A stretch of 64,000 nucleotides of DNA, taken from positions 124,001-188,000 of the forward strand of contig JAKCVP010000332.1 in NCBI GenBank assembly GCA_023512835.1, written 5' to 3'. Below the pieces are notes generated by a model. That model was not told where the DNA came from and did no database searches. It saw nothing but the letters and a program-made list of their open reading frames with translations. This document shows positions 44,524 to 53,619 of this stretch, piece after piece. The position numbers and the translations under genes were made by a program. How positions within the stretch are numbered: the first letter of the stretch is position 1; every line of letters starts with the position of its first letter. Source of the stretch: Taxillus chinensis. Taxonomy: Eukaryota; Streptophyta; Magnoliopsida; Santalales; Loranthaceae.

Positions 44524-47500
44524 TCAGATAATACGGTACCAGGCTGTGCTTGAGCATGCACGGCGCCGAATACTAAGCTCAATCTTGGTCGCGCCACTTT
44601 CCAGGAGTATTTTGTGCATCTCTCGACCGGCATCAATGTGGCGCATGAACTCATGCTTGTGCTTACGCCTTGCATTGAATGGTTTGGGCAGTCTCCAGAC
44701 TGGCTCGATCTGATGATGTGAATGAGTAGCATCCGTGGGAAACCCTTGGGCATGAATCTTGGCCACCGCCAGTGGAGTACAACGTACATCGTATTTTTCA
44801 GAGCTTATTTCGACAAATCCTTGCTCGGCTGAGCTATTCAGACATTCTTCTCGATCCTTCAAACTTAAGATCAAGTCTCGGACCATGTCTGCGTCGCCAT
44901 GGAAACAGGCGCGATGCAGAGCTGTCCCTAAGTCTTCGATGAACAGAGATGGATCTGCGCCCGCATGTAGAAGCTTAGAGACTGTTCGCTGGCGACCAGT
45001 ATCAACCGCTGAGATCAGTGGTTCTCCAGAACAGCAAATGTAGGCATTGACATCGGCACCGTATTCGATCAACAGATCAACAACCCTGGCACACTCCGTA
45101 AGTCGTCTACAACAGACGAGAAGAGGCGTACCCTGGCACGGATCCGCTCCAGCGTCTAATAAGAATTTGACAATCCCACAAAGCTGATCCTCGTCCTCAT
45201 AGCGACTATTGTAGATTACGTAGTCGAGAAGCGTGTGGTTCTCAAGCCGAGAGTTCGCGGACATTCCATGTCTGATCAGCAATTTCAATATTGGCCATCC
45301 GGGTCCGTCTATTCCATGACTGCCCACGAGCCAACGGTCACAACATGAGCCACCCAGTTCATCGAAGCAATCGAGTACGGCACCGTGGACCATGAGCTCT
45401 TCCACGCATTGGTGACATCCGCCTGCCATTGCCTCGAGAATTGCATACGTCTTGAAGTCACCGGCTGCTAATGGTAGCAGGGCAGGAGCGTTGATATTGA
45501 CATCGGTTCTCAGTAAAAGACGTAAAACGTCGATGTTCGCGCGACGGGCTGCGACTGCTGCAGCCAATACAAGATCTGCTTGACAGAAAGCATGGGCTTT
45601 GATCAACTCGGATACGACTTTTGAGTGACCGTTCCAGGAAGCTAAGAGCATAGCTCGAGCCTTCAGGTCAGAGCTGTTGAAGTCAATAAGACTTTGAAGA
45701 AGAGTTACAACGCTCTCGCACCCCAGTGCCGCGAAGAATGCCAGGGGATTCTTTGATACGTCACGTTCAAGCGTCAGAATCTGTCTTTGTCTGCGTATGA
45801 AGAAAAAGGGAGCAAAAACGTGGTTCAGTTCAGCGGGTTGGGGTTTGTCGAGGTTGACTTGCAGAGCATGACTATACTGCTGGAAGGCATCCGATTGTAC
45901 GAAATCCCGCACTTCAGCCGCACTCAAGGATCCTTCCGATACCGCAACGTTGAGCAGATCTGAGAATATTGTGAGACCAAAAAGCCAAAAATGTTTGTGT
46001 CCATACTGCCTCAATGTTTCCAAGTTTGTGTACCAAGATGGATCCATGCTCAGTCTTTGCAGGCCATAGAAGTCTGGTGTATAGCTTATCGGAGGTGTTC
46101 GCGACCAGAAAGCGAACATCGAGCGTACATAATGTACGCAAGGATTTGACTCGGTGATACAATGGCCAAGATCCCGCCATTTTGTGGAATATTGATGCAG
46201 AAATTCTTTGGCAGATTGGTGTATCAATACGACATCTTCATCTTCGAGGGGTCTAAGGAGGTGTTTTCGAACGTGAAATCGAGCATGCGAGGGCGTGGCC
46301 GGTAAAGTCGCTTGAAGATCAGGCCAGTCGCAAATCCACCACGGATGTTTGGGCTCTTGCCTGGGCGTGAACTCTAACAGACCGAAGGTGGTTTGAAGAA
46401 CATCATCCTTGAAAGTTTCAAAGGGAAGGATCTTCTCAATGTCGCAACCAGACTCCCAAAATTTGGGGTCTAGAATCGTTGCTGCTCCGGATCGAAGACA
46501 TGATAGACTGACGGGTGTCTTAGCATATAGGATGAAGGCCAGTAAGGCACTCCGTTTTTGGCGAGTAGGTGGATCATCGTCGCTATTCGCGCGACGGAAG
46601 ATGTCTAGGTATAATTCTTCTATACCACTTGGCATCTGTCGGATGAAAGCAAGCATGTGCTCGAGAGTCCTGAGGTGCATACGACGTCTCTCGAAGTCCT
46701 TCAAGACCAAATAAATCCAAAGAAAAATGCCCTCAGATTGTCTCTGAAGCGCTCGAGCAAGCTTCAAGGCATCATCCCCGGATTTTATCAAGGCTCTTGT
46801 CTCCCAGAACGCGTATTTGTGAAGGTCCTCTTTAGTGAAATCCTTCAGCTCGATTCTAGAGACAGATGTTCCTGGAGGACAGATATCCATAGCCTCAGGC
46901 CGTCCAAGGAGAATGAATTTTACATTGCGGCTGAACCTCAATGACATCTGTAGGAAGTGAATGAGATCGCTTCTTGACGCGCTGGATTCGTCAATGCCAT
47001 CAACGATTAGGTAATGAGGCTGGCATTTATCTTGCTCCAGCCTCGACCAGAACATATCTTCAAGATCATCGATGTTGCATTCCTTCGAGTTTCCCGCAGA
47101 GTCGGTATTGAGCTTTTTCCATTTCGATAACCAGGCGTGCTCTTCAACGCTATCGGAGCCGCTTTCAATCATTTGTGTGAGGAGAGCACGAATCAGACCA
47201 GCCAGGCTCCTGGCCGCAGGATCGATCGATTTCCCATCGAAGGTAAAGAAAGCGACCTCCAGGCATTCATTCCGCAACTTCTTGTCGAGCGTCTTGGCGA
47301 GGACAGACTTGCCGCCGCCGGCTTTCGAAACAATCAATAAGCATGGACAGTCAGCATTTTCGATCCATCTACGATATTCTTGGGTATCATATATCCATTC
47401 ACAGGTCTCTGGGGCGTTGCGAAGGATAGCTGCCTTTCTCTTCTTCCAGGCTTCGAAGTCCAGACTCTCCAGTAGTTGCTGTCGGTCTGATTTGGGTTCT

Positions 47501-47619
47501 GTTGGTCGCTCAGATGCGTAGTAATTGACTGTCCGTGCATTCCCGCCCACGAGGATCCCATGATTGTCTCTCGCAGTCGTCGAAAGACATTTCAATTTTT
47601 TGTGAGGCGGAGAAGCCAT
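44524..47619 (-). CDS. NACHT-ankyrin STAND receptor with N-terminal amyloid-like motif
   Basis: An intronless frame encodes 1,031 residues. The first 40 residues carry RDNHGILVGGNARTVNYY (17-34), a short Asn/Gly beta-turn-beta segment in the place where fungal NLRs carry prion-forming motifs. A pre-NACHT helix region with T-C-E-W-I-Y-D follows. The NACHT core has P-loop SKAGGGKS (98-105), Walker B Y-L-I-V-D-G-I-D (203-210) and an L-L-G-R-P sensor block. Next are a winged-helix region with I-H-Q-S-A-K-E-F-L (the H-x-S/T-A-x-E-F-L signature) and C-terminal ankyrin repeats (about 630-960, units such as L-L-D-A-G-A-D-P and L-I-E-Y-G-A-D-V-N). Such receptors act in heterokaryon incompatibility or non-self recognition, triggering cell death by oligomerisation. 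Its ligand is unknown. Confidence 0.92.
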   Translation of the reverse strand: MASPPHKKLKCLSTTARDNHGILVGGNARTVNYYASERPTEPKSDRQQLLESLDFEAWKKRKAAILRNAPETCEWIYDTQEYRRWIENADCPCLLIVSKAGGGKSVLAKTLDKKLRNECLEVAFFTFDGKSIDPAARSLAGLIRALLTQMIESGSDSVEEHAWLSKWKKLNTDSAGNSKECNIDDLEDMFWSRLEQDKCQPHYLIVDGIDESSASRSDLIHFLQMSLRFSRNVKFILLGRPEAMDICPPGTSVSRIELKDFTKEDLHKYAFWETRALIKSGDDALKLARALQRQSEGIFLWIYLVLKDFERRRMHLRTLEHMLAFIRQMPSGIEELYLDIFRRANSDDDPPTRQKRSALLAFILYAKTPVSLSCLRSGAATILDPKFWESGCDIEKILPFETFKDDVLQTTFGLLEFTPRQEPKHPWWICDWPDLQATLPATPSHARFHVRKHLLRPLEDEDVVLIHQSAKEFLHQYSTKWRDLGHCITESNPCVHYVRSMFAFWSRTPPISYTPDFYGLQRLSMDPSWYTNLETLRQYGHKHFWLFGLTIFSDLLNVAVSEGSLSAAEVRDFVQSDAFQQYSHALQVNLDKPQPAELNHVFAPFFFIRRQRQILTLERDVSKNPLAFFAALGCESVVTLLQSLIDFNSSDLKARAMLLASWNGHSKVVSELIKAHAFCQADLVLAAAVAARRANIDVLRLLLRTDVNINAPALLPLAAGDFKTYAILEAMAGGCHQCVEELMVHGAVLDCFDELGGSCCDRWLVGSHGIDGPGWPILKLLIRHGMSANSRLENHTLLDYVIYNSRYEDEDQLCGIVKFLLDAGADPCQGTPLLVCCRRLTECARVVDLLIEYGADVNAYICCSGEPLISAVDTGRQRTVSKLLHAGADPSLFIEDLGTALHRACFHGDADMVRDLILSLKDREECLNSSAEQGFVEISSEKYDVRCTPLAVAKIHAQGFPTDATHSHHQIEPVWRLPKPFNARRKHKHEFMRHIDAGREMHKILLESGATKIELSIRRRACSSTAWYRII

Positions 47620-48178
47620 CCTGCTTGATCAAGGCAGGGCGCGCAATTCTACCAGTCTCAGAGCAAAGGTAAAGCCACTCCCCTCGTGCGAGACCTAGAG
47701 AAGCTGAGATAACGAGGGCACGGTGTTGTGAGAGAAGACGTCAGTGCGGACAGAAGGAAGGGGGCCAAGGTAGATGTGTGAGAGAACAAGGCTGAGAAGG
47801 GGTCATGTTGATGTGGGCGTGCATGAGAGGCGCCGTCCGGGCCAATGAGACGAGAAGGATTCTGCTGATCTGGTAGCAGGCAGCTGGATGGTAGCGAGAT
47901 CATCTTCTTGATAGGTTGTCGCATATTATGGAAACGTCTGGCTGCCACATTGTTGCTCTGTACTGTTTGTAGAAGTGAAGTGCACCTTCCCTGGGCTCCA
48001 CCTCACACGACTCTTCCGGAAATGGTGCGGCCCACAGCGCAATGAGGCTGAGAATCCCTCCAAGTGCCACAAGAGATGAAAATCGCCGGCATGCCTGCTT
48101 CATAGCATGGTAGAGCAGCTGCTATTCAAGACATTCAATGCGCATACTAGTACATTCAAGAGCAGCGTGCGTAGCCTC
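47620..48178. other. Intergenic between two minus-strand genes
   Basis: One 67-codon frame (47900-48103, minus) starts with a hydrophobic segment but has no second line of support. Otherwise this is the NACHT-ankyrin promoter region. Confidence 0.45.
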
Positions 48179-49209
48179 TCAGTCCACCTTACCGCCTCCG
48201 CTGCCACCCGACCCAGCGTAGCCCCAGCCTCCACCAACACCGCCGTTTGTAGTGGGAAGAGAGGGCCCTCCGTAACCACCGCCGAATCTGCTCCCTTCAC
48301 GTCCGAGACCTAGTCTGTCTCTACCGTGTCTCTGCAAGCGTCGTGGCAGCTCGAAGCCGCGGAAGTAGGCGAGCAGAATAGCAGCTGTAGCGCCTGCACT
48401 CAGGAGACAATAAATCAGAGTGACGCCGGTCAAGTGGCCCCCCATGCCTGTCCAGCCAGAGGGGAGACGGTAATCGGGATACCATCGCACGCTGAGCTTC
48501 AGACTGAGACTGTCCCCGATCTTGACTTTGCTCGTTCGTGTGGCTGTGTTGACGCTGTATGCTGTCGCTGCGTCAATCAGACCCAGTCCTTCTTTCTTAG
48601 GCGCGGCGTGGATCAGAACGTTTAGATGGTTCGCAACGTGCACGTGTGAAAGCTGTAGGGTGCCGGACAGCGCGACCACCAAAGGGATGTATGCTGTCGA
48701 CTGCGTGCCCAAAGCTCCAACTTGATGCTCTTCGGTGAACTGAGCGTCTTTTAGGGACGGAGTATTGGCGGACAGAGGGCGGGCGGGGATTCGGCAAGTC
48801 ATTGGCGCATCGTTGTGGATGTAGAATTCAAGGAGGTGAAAAGTCGGGTCGTCTACAAAGTCGATGGTGCAATTCTTCTCTACTCGAGGTGTCAGTCTAC
48901 CCTCCGCCTGTAAAGCTTGCAGTCGGACAGCAGCATGCTCAGTTGGAATCAAAGAGGCGACAGACCTTGTTCAACGCCAAATGTCAGCTCCATAGGTCTG
49001 CCTGTTTCCGCGCAGGTAGGAAAGGGTTCGTAGACGAGTTGATGTGTCGTCTCGTCGACGATGTGCTCGCCAGTGTCGACGTTCCGTTTGAGGCATGATA
49101 TAGGAATGCTGTCTCCAATACGGTAGTGTGGCAGTTCTTTTACGGATTCTGTGCGTGCGTAGGCGGAAAGCAATGGGAGGAGGCCGAGGACACTGCTGGC
49201 GAGTCTCAT
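48179..49209 (-). CDS. Unrecognised type I membrane protein with Gly-rich tail
   Basis: Two exons are inferred (49209-48966 and 48915-48179) with a 50-bp intron, 326 residues. A signal peptide (MRLASSVLGLLPLLSAYA) is followed by a lumenal domain with several conserved-looking Cys (P-I-S-C-L-K-R-N-V-D; F-P-T-C-A-E-T-G-R-P; K-N-C-T-I-D-F; M-T-C-R-I-P). One membrane helix lies near 255-275 (T-L-I-Y-C-L-L-S-A-G-A-T-A-A-I-L-L-A-Y-F). The short cytosolic tail is Arg-rich then Gly-rich. The pattern suggests an ER or Golgi resident protein; I do not recognise the family. The signal peptide and intron phase both support this start. Confidence 0.75.
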
Positions 49210-51113
49210 GGTGGCCGCGGGCGAGCCGAGGCGGCAAGAAAGGAGGCAACGAGGGACGCTCAGGATAGTGCAGATGGAAAGGAGACGGTACAAAAACGCT
49301 ACAAAGTCATGTTCGTCGTTATCTGAGAGGCATAGGAGCAGCAGGCGTGAGAGGCAGCGAAGGACAGCTGGGGTCATGGTCACTTTGTCTGCGTTGCCAA
49401 GCCACCTACCAATCACTGCCCAGAGCCGCCTGCACATCCTCCGGCACACTATCCCTGATCACCAAGACCGACCACAAACTTCCTGTCGATACTTTGCTCG
49501 TCATAAATCTACGTCAGACTGCTCCAACAGGCAGGTTCTGATTGTGCTGAGAGCGTGCGATGCTTGAAGGTCCTCGATGCCATTGCCGGCCTTACGCATA
49601 GTCAGTCGCGCGGCTACACCCTTCTTGACCCCTGAACATCGCGATACTGATAGCATACGTGTATGCATCAAGAGAGATTGCTTCTGCATGCTCAAGGTTC
49701 TTCCTAATCGCACTTGTCCTGGCGCAAGAAGCTCTACGATCACGCACTAAGGGCTCAACACCAGGCATACCAGCGCAAAGGCACTCGCCATCAAGCCAAA
49801 CACCAGCCTTTCCCCAACCCACACAGATCATGTACAAGCTTGTAGTACAGGGCAAGCGCATCGCTAGTCTCGTATAGCAAAGTCTAAAGTGAACAGCGCC
49901 CCAGTGGTGCGTTAGCCTCTTTGCGCAAGCGCGAGAGAACCTCTAAGATCGACATGCGTGCACCCAGAAATCGTCGCCTGTGTAGGTCCTGAGCCTGTCA
50001 AGACAATAGATATGACATGCTATATTCTGCTCATCGACCGCTGATGGGCTTTTCCAGAACGGACGATTTGTCCCATGTCTTATGTTTGGGTGGTCGATAT
50101 GCGTAGGTATTGGCGCCTTAGTCACTACTTCTACAGAGCGAGTATCCGTCGCGTGTGGGATCTTAGGAGCTGAGGGAGCATCAGCTGCTCTATGCCTTAG
50201 CATTGCTGCGTATCTCGGCCCCAAAGAACGTCGACATAGAACGAGTTGATGCCGAGGCGGACTCGAGTGATGCTTCATCCAGACGTGGCAAGATGGACAA
50301 GATACTCATGGTCCAGTGCGCAGTATCTGACCCTGCGCTCTTTATAAGCGCGGTTTAAAGGCCGGACTATGTCGCACAGCCGCTGGGTGTAATCTCATTG
50401 CCGTACAAGCCTCCGGGATGAGCTTCGGCACTGGAACTGGGCGTCCAACGGCCGGAACTGATGTCCTGCAAGATGAAAAGGCGATGTATGGACTTTCGTT
50501 TGGATAAAACCGCTGTCATCAGCTCTGTATTTTATTTTGATGTTATCAAGCAGAGGTGAATACACTTGATGTAGAGCAAGAAGCATCAGTGCCTTGCTAA
50601 GCCACATGCGAGTGAGATGCACGTGCTAGTGTCAAGCATGCAGCAGCAAGACATGCGCCGTTCGACAACGCTCAACAGGGGTCTATTGACAGTTCTGCCA
50701 AGTCTGGAACCGGATCTACATTACGCAAACAACTGGCTCTCACCGCAGTGGGACTCTACCTCAAAGAGAGTCACAATGAAGACGCGGGCGTGAGAATGAA
50801 ATGTTTGTCTGCTGACCTAAGCCGGTCAGCAGCCCAGATGCGGCTCTGCGCCAGCGATGGTTGCGGGGAAACCAAGTTGGAACTCGAACCTCGTGCACCT
50901 TTTCCCATCTCCATCTCTCCTCTCAGCGTTTCCTCGCGCCAAGCTCTCCGGATAAAATTTCCAACACGCAGCCCAACAGACCCTGATCCAGCCGTCCACA
51001 TGGCCGCACGTTGACTCATACAGAGACAAAGAAAAAAAAAACAGCACTGCACCTCAACCGCATTCCTCAGCTAGGCAGCTAGCCGCTCTGTTTACACCAA
51101 ACACATACAAAAC
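49210..51113. other. 1.9-kb intergenic region
   Basis: This lies between divergent genes and should hold both promoters. I see no TATA box that stands out and no credible gene. Confidence 0.5.
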
Positions 51114-52478
51114 ATGGCATCATACGCCTCCCCCACCCGCTCCAGCCAATTCAAATCCCGCCTGCCTTCAAGCAAGACTTCTTCCGTGCGCCTCAGCACG
51201 CCCGATCGCCCGCGTACACCAGACTATACGAACCCTCACGCGAACAGCGCGCGCAAACGCAGCCGCTTCGATCCTGCCGACGGCTTGTCTCCGCGACACT
51301 CCCCCGCGCCAGCTGCGTATCCCACCTTGCACGCCGCGACGAGATCACACGTGGCGCCTAGTCCGCCGCCGCTGGCGAATGCGCGGTATCGGCTTGCTGC
51401 GGGGCTTGATTCCTCCTCTGCGTCGGGATACCAGACTTCGCCCTTTTACGCGCAGCCCGATGCTGATTTTAGGAAGAGATGGTCTAGCACGCCTATTGTT
51501 GAGCGGATTGATCCGGGACTGCTGACTCGAGAGGGGAACGGGGTCAAGAGGGCGCATACGCAGACGGAGAGTGATACTGAGATGATGCGGGAGGAGTCGT
51601 GGAGGGCGTTTGTGCTGCGCATGGCTGGGCGCGTGGCCGGCGGTGTTGCGGGGAAAGTGTGGGAATTTGCTGCGGGCGGGTTCAAGGGCTTTCGTGCGGG
51701 AGGGGGCACATCCTATCAGATGACTGATGCTGGACTCCGGCCGTTTGACGATAGTGATCCCTGGCTGCGGATCCAGCCGGACGAGAAGGACGAGGAGCTG
51801 CCGCCGCCGCTGCCACCGCGCACAGCGAGCCCGCTACCCGGTGCATTTCCTGCCGAGGAGGAGCGGCCGAAGAAGAGGCTGCAGACGTCGCAGGGGACGG
51901 ACTGGGTTATCGTGGACCAGGTGGACGATCAATCGACGCAGTCATTCTCACCCAGGGCTTCATCCTACGCTACGTCGAGATCCATTGCGGCTAGCTCATA
52001 TCGCAACCACACACCCCGTCTATCTGGACCCCGCTCACAAGCCTCAGTCAGTCGACGGCCGCGAGTGGGCATTCCTCGAACGGCATCCGTGGCAGGCACA
52101 GGCTCCCCTCGCTCCGCTCAGCCAGCACATTCAGCGTCCTTTGCCCAGCAACGATCACCGCACCATTCACCGCGCCGATCATCAGTGACAACGCCGACAG
52201 ACCAGCGCGCACAACCAAGCCCGCAACAACGAGACATTGAGCGCTGGAGTGCAAAGCGCGACCGCGAACAACGCCAGGCAGACGCGAGCATGTACCGACT
52301 CAACAAGCAGTTGCAAGACATGATCAAGCAGGGCAAAGAAGCCCTCGAGACGAAATACGAAGTCGTCGAGGATGAAGACTACACGAGCGACTATCCCGCT
52401 ATTGAAGAGGAGAAATTCGGACACACACTAGTTGGCGCTATACCCAATAGTGCGGCTTCGCCTCGTGCGAGGTGGTAA
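51114..52478 (+). CDS. Unrecognised Ser/Pro/Arg-rich protein with a central Gly-rich helix
   Basis: A single open frame encodes 454 residues. The N-terminal 150 residues and the 240-400 stretch are disordered and rich in Ser, Pro and Arg, with possible kinase-target S-P/T-P sites. Between them is an ordered block (about 158-200) beginning E-E-S-W-R-A-F-V-L-R-M-A-G-R-V-A and continuing G-x-V-A-G-K-V-W-E-F-A-x-G-G-F-K-G-F. A second ordered block is T-D-W-V-I-V-D. The C-terminus has a charged helix (R-D-I-E-R-W-S-A-K-R-D-R-E-Q-R-Q-A-D) and acidic E-D-E-D-Y. This mix of a short conserved membrane-like or amphipathic helix and coil resembles fungal nuclear or cortical scaffold proteins, but I cannot name it. 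Initiation context ACAAAACATGGC is good. Confidence 0.75.
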   Translation: MASYASPTRSSQFKSRLPSSKTSSVRLSTPDRPRTPDYTNPHANSARKRSRFDPADGLSPRHSPAPAAYPTLHAATRSHVAPSPPPLANARYRLAAGLDSSSASGYQTSPFYAQPDADFRKRWSSTPIVERIDPGLLTREGNGVKRAHTQTESDTEMMREESWRAFVLRMAGRVAGGVAGKVWEFAAGGFKGFRAGGGTSYQMTDAGLRPFDDSDPWLRIQPDEKDEELPPPLPPRTASPLPGAFPAEEERPKKRLQTSQGTDWVIVDQVDDQSTQSFSPRASSYATSRSIAASSYRNHTPRLSGPRSQASVSRRPRVGIPRTASVAGTGSPRSAQPAHSASFAQQRSPHHSPRRSSVTTPTDQRAQPSPQQRDIERWSAKRDREQRQADASMYRLNKQLQDMIKQGKEALETKYEVVEDEDYTSDYPAIEEEKFGHTLVGAIPNSAASPRARW

Positions 52479-53178
52479 CCAAAGTTTAGCAAATGCTTGG
52501 TGCGAGATATACTTTTGCGGCTCTGCCTGCTTGACAGTGCATACTACCTACATGATCTCGAGATTGCTGGGGCGTGGCTCGGCGCTAGCTAGTACGAGTG
52601 TATAGTTATCAGGGAGGAGAGGATGAGAGATACCCAACGAGACGAGATCTTTGTTGCTACCAAGCGTCTGGCTCCTGAGCAGCTGATGGCAGCGATGCAT
52701 AATGAAGAAATTTTTCCTTTTCAAAATATATCCTGCCTTGAAGTTTTCTCTTGATCTACTCTGCCAAGAAGTTTTTCTTTCCATCTATTCTGCCTTGAAG
52801 GGGTCTTGGAATATTTTGGGCCTCGGGTTTTTATTTCAATCTGACTTGGAGTGAATAGTACATATCTTGAATCAGCTCCATTCAGTGTGGGACCTGGCGT
52901 TCTCTGATCTTTTTAGTATACTATTGACGCAGCAGCCTGTTCTCAGGGTCATCATTCTTTTTGGAGGTGGCTATCTCGGGTATGTAATGTAGATGACAAA
53001 GATGGTATCTCAAATATGTGGTTATAATACAAGTCGCAAGCCAAGCTCAACGCAATAATGACTTGTCCCGCAAGTCTCGCCTTCGCCGCGAGGTGAAGCA
53101 AAGGCGAAGAGAAGAGAAAAAATTATAGTGTAAAGTTCCTACTTGAACCAACTCCTCCACGCGACAGTGGTCTTTCTG
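52479..53178. other. Convergent 3' region with a short tandem repeat
   Basis: No gene is seen. An imperfect 28-29 bp repeat lies at 52734-52800. The region is AT-richer toward the right. Confidence 0.55.
52734..52800. repeat. Imperfect 28-29 bp tandem repeat
   Basis: Units start TGCCTTGAAG (52734), TGCCAAGAAG (52762) and TGCCTTGAAG (52791, partial). Each full unit continues with a T-rich stretch and then ATCTA. Confidence 0.7.
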
Positions 53179-53619
53179 CTAAGAAGCACCAATCGATTCG
53201 ATAGGTTCCTCGGTAACGTTGCGAGGAGGTTTCGTCGCGTGAGGGGGGGCAGGGATTATCGTTTCGTGGTCTTCGGATACGTCGTCACTTTCTGGCTGAG
53301 AATCTCGATCTCGCAGAGTATCTTGCTGGGAAGATTCAGAGGAGAGCAGCGTGGCGCGGCGCGACAGTCGAATTGCTTCCGAGATTGCCAATTGAGTCTC
53401 AGGGATCCAGGGCTGGAGACCGCGTGAAGTTGGGGTCACGAAGGTGATGTCAATCATGATTGTTCCGTTGTTTTGTGCGATGATCATGCCGCTATTGTGG
53501 CCCTCGTTGTTCTGTGTGATCGATCTGCTTCTCGATTCATTTGGCTGACGGCGTCTTGATGAGGGGTGTGGTCTGTTCTTGCCGCTCGCGCTGGGACGCT
53601 CGCTCGAATTTTCGGTCAT
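53179..53619 (-). CDS. Small protein with Asn/Gly amyloid-like motif
   Basis: A single frame encodes 146 residues. A basic Ser/Arg/Pro-rich head (1-33) is followed by GHNSGMIIAQNNGTIMIDI (about 40-58). This pattern, N-x-G-hydrophobic3-x-x-N-x-G-x-I-x-hydrophobic, parallels residues 17-34 of the NACHT-ankyrin protein and residues 26-44 of the NLR relic at 60335-61394. The rest has a helix (P-E-T-Q-L-A-I-S-E-A-I-R-L-S-R-R-A) and an acidic Ser/Asp/Glu tail. It has no NACHT, no signal peptide and no membrane helix. Small stand-alone amyloid-motif proteins can act as effectors or adaptors of NLR receptors in fungi, so this is a candidate partner; that is inference. It could instead be a remnant of a larger gene, but no further domain is visible upstream or downstream. 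Confidence 0.6.
   Translation of the reverse strand: MTENSSERPSASGKNRPHPSSRRRQPNESRSRSITQNNEGHNSGMIIAQNNGTIMIDITFVTPTSRGLQPWIPETQLAISEAIRLSRRATLLSSESSQQDTLRDRDSQPESDDVSEDHETIIPAPPHATKPPRNVTEEPIESIGAS

Noticed and set aside
47900..48103. 67-codon minus frame with a hydrophobic N-terminus
   Set aside because: It could be a small secreted protein, but there is no repeat, Cys pattern, promoter or second line of support.
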